DNA of 64,000 nucleotides from Mesostigma viride (lineage: Eukaryota; Streptophyta; Mesostigmatophyceae; Mesostigmatales; Mesostigmataceae). The stretch lies in assembly GCA_009746045.1 (NCBI GenBank), contig RPFO01000138.1:453259-517258 (forward strand), given 5' to 3'. The notes beneath the pieces are model-generated. The model made no database searches, was not told where the DNA came from, and worked only from the letters and a program-made list of their open reading frames with translations. A program made the position numbers and the translations under genes. This document shows, one piece after another, positions 1-10,619 of this stretch (position 1 is the stretch's first letter; each line of letters opens with the position of its first letter).

Positions 1-878
1 ATACGTCGTACGCAGGAAATAGGAACCTTAACCTGTGGTCTGTTGGTACCGCAGGCTTAGTCCTGGACTTCTAGGTGCAGATGCAATAGTCACTGTGGAC
101 TGTGCTCTGTGGTCACTGTGCCTGTATGGCAGACCTACTGTATAGGAGTTGAGCGCTGTACAGGTAGTGAATACTGTACTGGGGGTGTTATTACTGAGCA
201 GGCCTCCTAGGCTGCTCAGGACTAGCAAGCACAGTGCACAAGTATATAAACAATAGGCCAGTGCCAATGGGCATCTCTTGCGAGCCCGCCTCACGTGTTG
301 TGCCTTGACTTGGCAAGCGCGTGTACAAGCCTCAAGTGTGTGAGCGCTGTAAACATTATCCGATTTAACAAAGCTCCGTTTCCAACCATATTCACACATT
401 GCTGCATTGCAACCATATCCTTCACATTGCGTGTGATAAGAACGTTAACTGCAGCAGCGACGCGACCTGTGGGGCCGGAGTAATTAATATGTACACAGTT
501 CGTTTTCGGCTAGGAGGCGTGGCCTTTGCATGACGGGCAAGAGGATTTCAGCCGTGGGCAACCAAGCACACATGTCGTCGGGCTAGTCCGACGAGTGCGC
601 ACGTGAACCGGCACTCCCGGTCACACACGACACCATAGAGATAGTCAGCTGCACCGCCTCATGTCGGCGAAACCCATAGTTCCATCGGAATCGTTTCAGC
701 GGCCGGCATTTCCTCTCCGCGTTTCCTCAACCTCGTTTTCAGGATCATACTCATCGTTCCTGCATTTTCCTCTTCCACGCAGGTTGTGGCTTGTTTGAAA
801 GCCACGAATGTACCCGGGGATGGGACGCTTCGGCTGCCTCAATGCCTACACATTCAATACGATGTCCCCCTCTCACCT
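1..878. other. No gene recognised
   Basis: Only short overlapping ORFs on both strands, none with a recognisable motif. At about 573-598 there is a small hairpin (CGTCGG ... CCGACG). Nothing else is supported here. Confidence 0.5.
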
Positions 879-3800
879 TGTCGCGTTTACGTGCCATTAT
901 ATCCTAGCCTATCACTTGGAAGGCATATCCATAGCAATAGAGTACTCTTGTGTGTGATCCACTATATCAAAATCCAGTGTGAGATGCAGGTCACGGACAT
1001 ACTTGGCCGCCGACCTCATGACAGGCAATTCCGTAGCCAGCCAGGTGTAGAATAAAACCATGATGCTTTATATATTTGGAAAGCAACCAAACCATTCACA
1101 TTTAATTTCAAAAGACATCGACAAGAATACAAGTGTTGTCTAGTCGTATAATGTCGTACTTGTGCGTCACTGTCCAAATAAGGCTAAGCGGTTCTTGATA
1201 ACCTAGCAGGCCTCGGGTGACGCCACACTGCTCCGCTTGGCTTACGGCTGGCAGTGTCCTTTAGCGCCCCCTATCCTGTCTACCTATCCCGCTTACCCCA
1301 GCTATGGCTCACTGGCCAACGACGACCGGGTTCCTTCCCGAGTCTCGCCCACAATACACACATCATCTTGACGAAACCAAACAGTTATCACTTCCGTCAA
1401 CCAATCTCATGACAATTACTCATTGCAACCACTCTCGGGGGCTGCTCCGGATTGTTCCACTATTAAACCCCTTGACGACAACACCAAGTTGTGAGGGAGA
1501 GTAACGAGCGAACAACGACCACCATGGCCGCTGCCGTGCTCCTAAATACCTCCAAAAATCCCGGCATCCATGCGCTGTCGCATTTGCCAGCAAGCCGCCT
1601 GACGTGCAGTTAGACTGCCAGCAAAATGCTTAGCAAGTCTGTTCGACAGCCACGTGCGAGCCAGCACACCGCACACTACGATCTGCGTATCTAACTTTGT
1701 CCGATGGACTGAACATCATTCCGTCTGGACAATACAAAAGATTCGTAACTGCCAAATGTCACGCACCGGAATATTGCGCAAGCCACCAAGGCTTTGCGCC
1801 CCAAAGTCTTGTGCCTGAACCTAAGTCAGGTCACCTAAGACTGTCACTCTAGAAATTCAGGCCTTTCCGGCGCGGCGCTCCACACCGGCCCAAGGAACAA
1901 AGCCTGCGGCCTACTGAATCGGAACCAACCAAACGTCGGTAACGATTCCGATTACGGCAACCGCGTAACTTCTTGAGTGCACGGACGTAAATGATCACGG
2001 ACGTGACAGCTGTCGCGTTTACGTGCCATTATATCCTAGCCTATCACTTGGAAGGCATATCCATAGCAATAGAGTACTCTTGTGTGTGATCCACTATATT
2101 CCCCCCCACTTTTTAGCTCGAAAAAATGAAGAGCCAAAAAGTCAAAAAGAGGATCACATAGGGAAAAAAAATTCCCACGACAGGACCACACATGCTTTTC
2201 AAATAGGCTAAGCAATAACCTCTTCAGTGCTTTTTCAAGGATAAGCATAATCCTCTTCATGGCTTTTTCAAGGATAAGCCTAATCCGCTTCATAGCTTTT
2301 TACAGGATAAGCTTAATCCTCTTCCAAGTGCTCGACCCTGCAAGCACCTTGGGTATACCTCCGGCTCGGGCTGGCCGAACTGAACCCGCCAAGGGTTGTT
2401 CGCTCGTTAAAATCCAGTGTGAGATGCAGGTCACGGACATACTTGGCCGCCGACCTCATGACAGGCAATTCCGTAGCCAGCCAGGTGTAGAATAAAACCA
2501 TGATGCTTTATATATTTGGAAAGCAACCAAACCATTCACATTTAATTTCAAAAGACATCGACAAGAATACAAGTGTTGTCTAGTCGTATAATGTCGTACT
2601 TGTGCGTCACTGTCCAAATAAGGCTAAGCGGTTCTTGATAACCTAGCAGGCCTCGGGTGACGCCACACTGCTCCGCTTGGCTTACGGCTGGCAGTGTCCT
2701 TTAGCGCCCCCTATCCTGTCTACCTATCCCGCTTACCCCAGCTATGGCTCACTGGCCAACGACGACCGGGTTCCTTCCCGAGTCTCGCCCACAATACACA
2801 CATCATCTTGACGAAACCAAACAGTTATCACTTCCGTCAACCAATCTCATGACAATTACTCATTGCAACCACTCTCGGGGGCTGCTCCGGATTGTTCCAC
2901 TATTAAACCCCTTGACGACAACACCAAGTTGTGAGGGAGAGTAACGAGCGAACAACGACCACCATGGCCGCTGCCGTGCTCCTAAATACCTCCAAAAATC
3001 CCGGCATCCATGCGCTGTCGCATTTGCCAGCAAGCCGCCTGACGTGCAGTTAGACTGCCAGCAAAATGCTTAGCAAGTCTGTTCGACAGCCACGTGCGAG
3101 CCAGCACACCGCACACTACGATCTGCGTATCTAACTTTGTCCGATGGACTGAACATCATTCCGTCTGGACAATACAAAAGATTCGTAACTGCCAAATGTC
3201 ACGCACCGGAATATTGCGCAAGCCACCAAGGCTTTGCGCCCCAAAGTCTTGTGCCTGAACCTAAGTCAGGTCACCTAAGACTGTCACTCTAGAAATTCAG
3301 GCCTTTCCGGCGCGGCGCTCCACACCGGCCCAAGGAACAAAGCCTGCGGCCTACTGAATCGGAACCAACCAAACGTCGGTAACGATTCCGATTACGGCAA
3401 CCGCGTAACTTCTTGAGTGCACGGACGTAAATGATCACGGACGTGACAGCTGTCGCGTTTACGTGCCATTATATCCTAGCCTATCACTTGGAAGGCATAT
3501 CCATAGCAATAGAGTACTCTTGTGTGTGATCCACTATATTCCCCCCCACTTTTTAGCTCGAAAAAATGAAGAGCCAAAAAGTCAAAAAGAGGATCACATA
3601 GGGAAAAAAAATTCCCACGACAGGACCACACATGCTTTTCAAATAGGCTAAGCAATAACCTCTTCAGTGCTTTTTCAAGGATAAGCATAATCCTCTTCAT
3701 GGCTTTTTCAAGGATAAGCCTAATCCGCTTCATAGCTTTTTACAGGATAAGCTTAATCCTCTTCCAAGTGCTCGACCCTGCAAGCACCTTGGGTATACCT

Positions 3801-4888
3801 CCGGCTCGGGCTGGCCGAACTGAACCCGCCAAGGGTTGTTCGCTCGTTAAAATCCAGTGTGAGATGCAGGTCACGGACATACTTGGCCGCCGACCTCATG
3901 ACAGGCAATTCCGTAGCCAGCCAGGTGTAGAATAAAACCATGATGCTTTATATATTTGGAAAGCAACCAAACCATTCACATTTAATTTCAAAAGACATCG
4001 ACAAGAATACAAGTGTTGTCTAGTCGTATAATGTCGTACTTGTGCGTCACTGTCCAAATAAGGCTAAGCGGTTCTTGATAACCTAGCAGGCCTCGGGTGA
4101 CGCCACACTGCTCCGCTTGGCTTACGGCTGGCAGTGTCCTTTAGCGCCCCCTATCCTGTCTACCTATCCCGCTTACCCCAGCTATGGCTCACTGGCCAAC
4201 GACGACCGGGTTCCTTCCCGAGTCTCGCCCACAATACACACATCATCTTGACGAAACCAAACAGTTATCACTTCCGTCAACCAATCTCATGACAATTACT
4301 CATTGCAACCACTCTCGGGGGCTGCTCCGGATTGTTCCACTATTAAACCCCTTGACGACAACACCAAGTTGTGAGGGAGAGTAACGAGCGAACAACGACC
4401 ACCATGGCCGCTGCCGTGCTCCTAAATACCTCCAAAAATCCCGGCATCCATGCGCTGTCGCATTTGCCAGCAAGCCGCCTGACGTGCAGTTAGACTGCCA
4501 GCAAAATGCTTAGCAAGTCTGTTCGACAGCCACGTGCGAGCCAGCACACCGCACACTACGATCTGCGTATCTAACTTTGTCCGATGGACTGAACATCATT
4601 CCGTCTGGACAATACAAAAGATTCGTAACTGCCAAATGTCACGCACCGGAATATTGCGCAAGCCACCAAGGCTTTGCGCCCCAAAGTCTTGTGCCTGAAC
4701 CTAAGTCAGGTCACCTAAGACTGTCACTCTAGAAATTCAGGCCTTTCCGGCGCGGCGCTCCACACCGGCCCAAGGAACAAAGCCTGCGGCCTACTGAATC
4801 GGAACCAACCAAACGTCGGTAACGATTCCGATTACGGCAACCGCGTAACTTCTTGAGTGCACGGACGTAAATGATCACGGACGTGACA
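879..4888. repeat. Tandem array of a 1440-bp unit (three copies)
   Basis: Copy A is 879-2010 (1132 bp), copy B 2011-3450 (1440 bp) and copy C 3451-4888 (1438 bp). B and C look identical base for base by eye. Copy A lacks about 308 bp that in B lie between roughly 2100 and 2408; that segment holds a three-fold ~34-bp repeat (about 2221-2330). The short ORFs that recur every 1440 bp match no known protein and I do not call them genes. The array stops about 540 bp before the Penelope-like ORF, so it may be a local satellite or part of a larger element. Confidence 0.93.
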
Positions 4889-5429
4889 ACCTTCCTCCAT
4901 CATTCCGCTCACATTGCACTACGTGTCTGTGTTTTGTTCTTTTTCTTGTTCTCGTTTGTTTTGCTGTTCTTGTCCTTTTTCTTTTACTTTTACTGAGGGA
5001 GCTAGGCTGGGCTGCGCGCTGTGTGTGCTACTCTCGTGTTTTTCTGTGGGCACTTGAGAGACTAACCAAGGATCGGGCCCCCCACACGGCAATATCAGCC
5101 TTTGCTTTTGTTTACCCTCCCATATCTCTTTACAAACGCCAAAAAAACACAAAGGCAGGAGCACGGTGACTCATCTGGAACATGAAGAAGGGAAATCTTT
5201 TCGTTACAGGAAAGAGGTGTCAAGTATGACAATTGGAAGGCCCCCCCACTGGGAATCCACATGTTCCGAGTCCATTCAGCTGTGTTGTTAGCCACATCCT
5301 GCCCCGGGGAGATGCATCATGGACCACCGCTATCGCGTAACGGGTGTTACGCAGTGAATATTGACTTACCTCAATATGCTCCGCTCTGGTTCTGTTTGAT
5401 GTCTTAGCTCTCAGTGCATCTGAATCATC
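4889..5429. other. Presumed 5' leader region of the Penelope-like element
   Basis: Unique in the window between the tandem array and the PLE start codon. A short GCGTAAC/GTTACGC hairpin lies at about 5335-5352. No 5' boundary or target duplication for the PLE could be fixed here. Ribozyme motifs known from PLE terminal regions were looked for by eye and not found. Confidence 0.4.
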
Positions 5430-8400
5430 ATGAAACACCTTATGACTTTCTGGCATGCTCTTACCCTCCACAGAATACGGCAATCCAGTGGCATTGATTA
5501 CCGGAAGTACACTGCTATTTCTCGGCAGTTCCCCTATCGTATCTCCTCACAGGCATGGCGGAAGCGTTGTCGCATCAACACGCGCCATAACCATCACTGC
5601 AAGGATGACCATACTCTACGTCGCCTCCGGCGCTTACAGCGCACGCATTTGTCGCTTACCAACTCCACTCGCCCACACCCCGTAAGCACCCATCGCGTCA
5701 TTTATGCCATTTACAACCGCAGGTACCCTCAGCGTATCTACGTTGGCCAGACGCAACGGGATGCCTGGACGCGTTTTCAGGAACATGTCCGAGCGGCACG
5801 CCGCCTTCATATTGGCCGCCCTGCCGCCAACGACGACACCCCCCTACATGGCGCCATGGCCCAATACGGGTGGTGGGATTGGCGAGTCGTCCCCTTGGAA
5901 CATGTCCCCGGCACCTTTACCGGCGCCGCTTTTCGCAAAGCCGCAGGGCATCGGGAAACGTTTTGGAAACGAATGTTACATGCATTTCTGCCCCACGGTT
6001 TTTGCATTGAAGGCAAGAGTTTCAAAGCTCGGTCTCGCCGCCGCCCGCCTCCCCTCCGTCCCCGCCCTCTTATGTTCATCCGTGCCTGGCGTCTGAAGCA
6101 CAATCTCCACCCATATCGCCCCTATCCCCCCAGCGTCACCCCGGCCCCTCCACCTTCCACACATGTGTCCACCGATCCTTCCCTTTACTCCACCAGTCTC
6201 CGCTGCTTACGTCACATGTCTCGGCTTATGCAACGCGGCAACTTTCATGCATCCTATCTCGAAGCCTGCAGCTTGAAGAAGCTTACCAGCTTACACATTG
6301 CCGTCGGGTCGTGCTCCCCAGCTGATCTGCAAGTCCCCCGCTCCCATGCCACTAGTCTGCGAGGCCTTCTCTCACGTATCATTCGGCACCGTGTCAATGG
6401 GAATGCAGATGCACTGCGTCCGCGCCGTTTGCTGATCTCACCTTTCATTCATGCTGCGATGGATGAGCTGTGTTTGCCACACATTCTGCATTTGCCGCAA
6501 GTGCAGGCTGCGATGCCGCTCGTGGTGCGCAACACTTTCGGCACTCCCATTGCCGCCTGGCATTACTCTCCCACCTTGGGACAAATGGTTTTCAGCAACG
6601 GGAAGGTCAGCCGCGATACAACGCCCACCGAGCTGGCCACCATCTTGGCAGGGCCCTGCCCCTGCCAACAACAACGGTATTTCAAGTACCTTGATCCCAC
6701 CTCACAGCACGTCATGACCGCTGACCTCAGCATCCTGCCGAGCCACACGCTTGTAGACCTTTTTGCCAAAGGCACCAAGTTTCGGCCGTGGGTCCAGCGC
6801 ACGTGTGCCAAAGAGGTGAATGCACTGCTCTCCACATCACTGCGCAAATTCTGCAATGCCATGAGCACGGACCTACAGCTTGCTCCCCTTGCCATGGAAC
6901 CGTGGTTTCGCGCCGTCATTCACGAATGCAATGCACGTCTCACCAGGCTTGATTACCGTCTCCAGCAGGTCCACCGCACCACCTGGCTCAACACCACAGA
7001 TAAAGCACTTCTTGACCACTTCAAGCAGGACTTTATCATCACGTGTGTTGACAAGAGTGCCAACAACTTTGCTTTCATATGCAAGAAGCACTACCTTGCT
7101 ACTTTGCAACACGAGTTGGCGTCCAGCCCTACCTATGTTCAGCGTGCACAGTCCACCGCCAGTATCACTGCTGCTCATCGGGCTTTTCTGCACAGCCAAA
7201 ACATTTTTGCTCGGGCATTCCTTAAGCGGCAGCGACGCGCCACCACCACTACGTTCCCATATCTGTATCTCACTCTTAAGCTGCACAAAACTCCTGTTGC
7301 TTTGCGCACCATTGCTGCGTCGCATTCAGCCCCACTGATGCCTCTCTCGAAACTCATCTGCCATGCTTTGAATGCTCTTCTCCCCGAAGCCAATGCATTA
7401 TGGGTGGAGGTGCTGTCGAATGCCGGGTATGAATGCGCTGGTAGTTGGATCGTCATAGACTCAGCCCAAGTACGCCTACGCCTTGCCGCCCTTAGCCGTT
7501 CTAAGACAGCAGCAGAGAAACGTATACCTATGCCCATAGCCACCTATGATTTCACCACTCTATATACCACACTAGATTTGCACGATTTGAAAGCTCGTTT
7601 AGATAGCCTCCTTACTCGTCTGTATGCACGTAGGCCTCACGGGCGCAACCACCTGCACGTGCGTGTTTCTCAGACCAAGCCCACGGCAACGTGGCTCTCA
7701 GGGATCGCGGCAGGTGCTATCGTGCGGGATGGTTATAATTATATTATCACGAAGGCTGACCTTGTCCATTGGATCTCTTATCTTGTTGATAACACCTTCA
7801 TCTGTTTTGCGGGCAATGTATACCAACAAGCTATCGGCATCCCTATGGGCACTAACTGTGCCGGGCTCCTTGCAAACCTCTATCTATACACTTATGAGCT
7901 TGCATTCATGGAGAATCTCATTGCCTCAAACGATGATGTTCTCATCAGGCGTTTTATCCATACATGTCGATACATTGATGATGTCATCGCTTTCGACAAC
8001 CCTGATTTCGCAACCCATTTGTATATCACCGCTGGTCTGCCTGGCATCTACCCGCAAGCGTCCCTCACATTAAAGCTCACGTCGGAGGATACTCATTGCA
8101 ATTACCTCGATCTTAACATTACCCATAACAAGAAGGGCTGGCGTACGGCTGTCTATGATAAGCGCAAGGATCCTAAATACCAGCAAATTCCTTTTATTCG
8201 TTACCCCGATATTCACAGTCTCCTTTCCCACACAGCAAAATATGGTGTTGTTCTTTCTCAGTTACATCGTTTTTCCCGTCTTTGTTCTTATCGTGTTGAT
8301 TTCATCACGACTCTTGTTGAACTCTTGCAGCGTTTATTGGTCAAAGACTATGACCGAGCCATTATGCTCCGTCAAGTCCGATGTTTTTTGCAACGTCACC

Positions 8401-8486
8401 CACATCTGTTCGGTGCTGCCCCTTGGCACAAGCTCTACAAACAGGTCGTGGACCGGCTGGATCGCATAGTATCTCCGCACATCTGA
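5430..8486 (+). CDS. Penelope-like element protein: N-terminal GIY-YIG endonuclease plus reverse transcriptase
   Basis: A 1018-aa protein without interruptions. Residues 90-95 (VIYAIY) and 103-107 (IYVGQ) form the two GIY-YIG strands; R115, H119 and E176 sit where the catalytic Arg, the following His and the metal-binding Glu are expected. The reverse transcriptase follows. It has a conserved DKS segment and a LKLHK segment upstream, a YDFTTLY motif with the first catalytic Asp at 707, a GIPMGTNCAG motif near residue 801, and YIDD at 848-851. After it come the Penelope-type YLDL motif and a basic tail. In classical Penelope proteins the endonuclease is C-terminal; the N-terminal position here is diagnostic of the permuted Chlamys/Naiad clade. 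The start at 5430 is the first ATG of the open frame. High confidence in family; activity is inferred only from the intact frame. Confidence 0.93.
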   Translation: MKHLMTFWHALTLHRIRQSSGIDYRKYTAISRQFPYRISSQAWRKRCRINTRHNHHCKDDHTLRRLRRLQRTHLSLTNSTRPHPVSTHRVIYAIYNRRYPQRIYVGQTQRDAWTRFQEHVRAARRLHIGRPAANDDTPLHGAMAQYGWWDWRVVPLEHVPGTFTGAAFRKAAGHRETFWKRMLHAFLPHGFCIEGKSFKARSRRRPPPLRPRPLMFIRAWRLKHNLHPYRPYPPSVTPAPPPSTHVSTDPSLYSTSLRCLRHMSRLMQRGNFHASYLEACSLKKLTSLHIAVGSCSPADLQVPRSHATSLRGLLSRIIRHRVNGNADALRPRRLLISPFIHAAMDELCLPHILHLPQVQAAMPLVVRNTFGTPIAAWHYSPTLGQMVFSNGKVSRDTTPTELATILAGPCPCQQQRYFKYLDPTSQHVMTADLSILPSHTLVDLFAKGTKFRPWVQRTCAKEVNALLSTSLRKFCNAMSTDLQLAPLAMEPWFRAVIHECNARLTRLDYRLQQVHRTTWLNTTDKALLDHFKQDFIITCVDKSANNFAFICKKHYLATLQHELASSPTYVQRAQSTASITAAHRAFLHSQNIFARAFLKRQRRATTTTFPYLYLTLKLHKTPVALRTIAASHSAPLMPLSKLICHALNALLPEANALWVEVLSNAGYECAGSWIVIDSAQVRLRLAALSRSKTAAEKRIPMPIATYDFTTLYTTLDLHDLKARLDSLLTRLYARRPHGRNHLHVRVSQTKPTATWLSGIAAGAIVRDGYNYIITKADLVHWISYLVDNTFICFAGNVYQQAIGIPMGTNCAGLLANLYLYTYELAFMENLIASNDDVLIRRFIHTCRYIDDVIAFDNPDFATHLYITAGLPGIYPQASLTLKLTSEDTHCNYLDLNITHNKKGWRTAVYDKRKDPKYQQIPFIRYPDIHSLLSHTAKYGVVLSQLHRFSRLCSYRVDFITTLVELLQRLLVKDYDRAIMLRQVRCFLQRHPHLFGAAPWHKLYKQVVDRLDRIVSPHI

Positions 8487-9042
8487 ACCCTGTGATGCCA
8501 GATCTCCTTTGCGGCCGTTCCGAGCTTGGCACTGGATTCGTTGTCCACATCGTCGCGTCGCTGCCGCAACACGATGTTTTCTGGCATCCGCGGGCTTTTG
8601 GTTCCCGCCGCACATTTGAAAGTGCTGTCCTCCGGCTTTTTGCCTTTGCACCGTGTGCAGTTCTTGGACGTTTGGAATCATGGCATGGCTAACGTGATGA
8701 CTGACTAGCTAGACCTTTTCAGTGGTTTTCCATTTGCGGGTATTTCCTCGTAAATGGTGGGAGAGCGATCGCAGCAATGGTGCTCACCACTAGACACTCC
8801 CGGCCAGTTAGGCTAGAAACACACGCCCTGATCAAGCATGCTGTTTCCGGCCCCACCGTCTAGGTCATCTAGTCGCTCCACACGTAAGCCAGCCATAATT
8901 TCAATGCACAAGGATACACATTTCCATCACCATTCATCTTCATCATCCTGAACGACTCGAAAACGCGGAAAAGATAACGGCAGGCTCGAGCTACCATGGT
9001 CCGGATTCTCCCGATTTCTGGCCTGCGCTGGTTGTCTCTTTG
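8487..9042 (+). other. 3' untranslated region of the Penelope-like element
   Basis: Shared, with no difference that I saw, with the minus-strand copy at 55819-56374. Its last ~100 bp recur as short fragments at 34062-34145, 39278-39316 and around 44950. This suggests that the 3' end is what the reverse transcriptase recognises and copies first. Confidence 0.8.
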
Positions 9043-9443
9043 ACATGTAGAATATGCTGTTAGTGGCTTACTCGATCATGCAGTCGACAGTCGGCGACTG
9101 CCCGGCGAGGCACCGACGCAAACTAGCTAAATGCCGATGCAGCTGTCCTGATGCCAGCATAGTGCACAGAATTGAATTCGCTTCTAATAAACTCCATGTA
9201 TGTCATCACTCATGTAGGCACACCACTGTGGATGCAAATGATTTACCAAGGGAGGTGTACCTTTCTCATTTGTTGGTCAAATTGCAATGTTGCGATGGGA
9301 GTCTTTGGAAAACCTTCTATCCAGTTTTTCATGAAAAAATAAACTTTCCAAGGTAAAATTGTGGATGCTGCCCGAAAACGGCACCAATACAACAAAAATA
9401 GCGAGCTAGCAATTAGATGGCGGGTTCGAAACTTCGAGGGATA

Positions 9444-9496
9444 AAAAAGCTGCCGAAAAGGTCAGCAAACTTTGCTGACCTTTTCTGCAGCTTTTT
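9444..9496. repeat. Near-perfect 26-bp inverted repeat (hairpin)
   Basis: Arms 9444-9469 and 9471-9496 are complementary with one mismatch and a one-base loop, beginning AAAAAGCTGCCG. It could form a cruciform or RNA hairpin, or be the remnant of a foldback element. No gene is associated. Confidence 0.85.
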
Positions 9497-9859
9497 GAGC
9501 AAACGGTTGAGTGACCATAACTTCACTTACTGCATATCATCGTCTGAAGCCAGCCATCTGAAATTTTCACTAACTGCATATAATCGTATAGCTCAAGGGG
9601 CAAGTCAACTGATTAACATCAAATGGTATTATCAAAAAATGCAACAAGCACGCGCTGTCCAACACATCGACGTGAAATCTTTGCGTAAAATCTCAATCCA
9701 TGTTCATGCCCCTGGCCAACATAGCAATCATGAGCAAAATGCAAAGAAACAATTTAACTTCCATCATACACAAAACCCCATGCATGGTCTGGAAGAGGGT
9801 CATCACTAGTGGCAGCAATGTGTAACATGATGAGCACAGCGCAGCAAACCCTTCCCTGA

Positions 9860-10617
9860 TGTCCTACCAGTGCCATCATGAACCTTTCAGCAGCATCTGC
9901 CTTGAAGTAGGAATAGGCGGAAGCATGCTGGTGATGGACAAATTAAAGAGTAGTCCATGTGTACAACCTTGGCCCTACCTCCTTCAATGCTTGTCCGGAT
10001 ACTCAACCAAAAACTGGTCGATTCTTTGGCACCTTTCTCAGGTTTAAAGTCTGTCACCTTAGCACGCACTCTCCTCCTCGTGTACCCCAGGCCAGTCACT
10101 ATGTTGCCCAATGTGGTGTCTGAGATGCCACACCCTTGCTCCTCAAACCATCACACCAAATCCGCATGACAATGTTGCCCGTTGCATGGACGATGCCCCT
10201 CACATATGTGCTTTTCTAGATCAACCAGCAGCCACACGTCGGTCCTCCGTGCTCGGCCCAGCCACGCCTCTGCCCTGGCCTCCCGACGCCACAATTTTCC
10301 CTTCGTTCTCCCATTCCCGAAGCAATTGGGCAGCCACAGTTTCATCAATCCTATATCAGGGGCCACCGTTCGTACACTGCGTTTCTAGACCAACCCAGAA
10401 TGAGCATCATGAGATAAAACGTCTTCAGGAAGATTACACACTCCTGGGAACGTTTTCGGACGACCACTGTTCTCGCAGCCTGGATATTTTCCCTCCAAAA
10501 TCTCTTTTGCTGCCGTGAACTCGGCTCTTTTAAGGCTAGGTTCAAGGTGTGCCTGCGTTGGTGCCGCCGTTGGGCCTTTTTCCGGCTTTGCTGACTACCG
10601 TTTTGCTTCTTTTTCAC
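9860..10617 (-). pseudogene. Decayed DDE-family transposase (Tc1/IS630-like), tentative
   Basis: Read on the minus strand, frames from 10617 down to about 9860 give a basic N-terminal stretch and a helix-turn-helix-like segment ending in GLGYTRRRVRAK. This is followed by VVHMDYS, which resembles the first catalytic Asp of DDE transposases (usual form: hydrophobic-H-x-DE). An in-frame TGA interrupts at about 10149-10151 and the frame shifts after MDYSLI. No intact ORF remains. The family is suggested by motif order only; a profile search would be needed to settle it. Confidence 0.35.
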
Positions 10618-10619
10618 AT

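Larger units (their letters stand above)
5430..9042 (+). mobile_element. Penelope-like retroelement, Chlamys/Naiad type, long copy
   Basis: The element contains one long ORF and a ~555-bp 3' untranslated region. The 3' end (…CTCTTTG, about 9042) was set by comparison with the inverted truncated copy at 55819-56880, whose similarity stops at exactly this point next to a target duplication. The 5' end is not determined. Penelope-like elements move by endonuclease-primed reverse transcription and often truncate at the 5' end. This copy has an intact ORF and may be able to move. Confidence 0.88.

Noticed and set aside
1304-4384. 66-, 78- and 85-aa ORFs repeated every 1440 bp
   Set aside because: They are repeated because the DNA is; no motif or start context supports them as genes.
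9417-9809. 130-aa plus-strand ORF
   Set aside because: It starts across the hairpin at 9444-9496, has no motif and shows no coding features.
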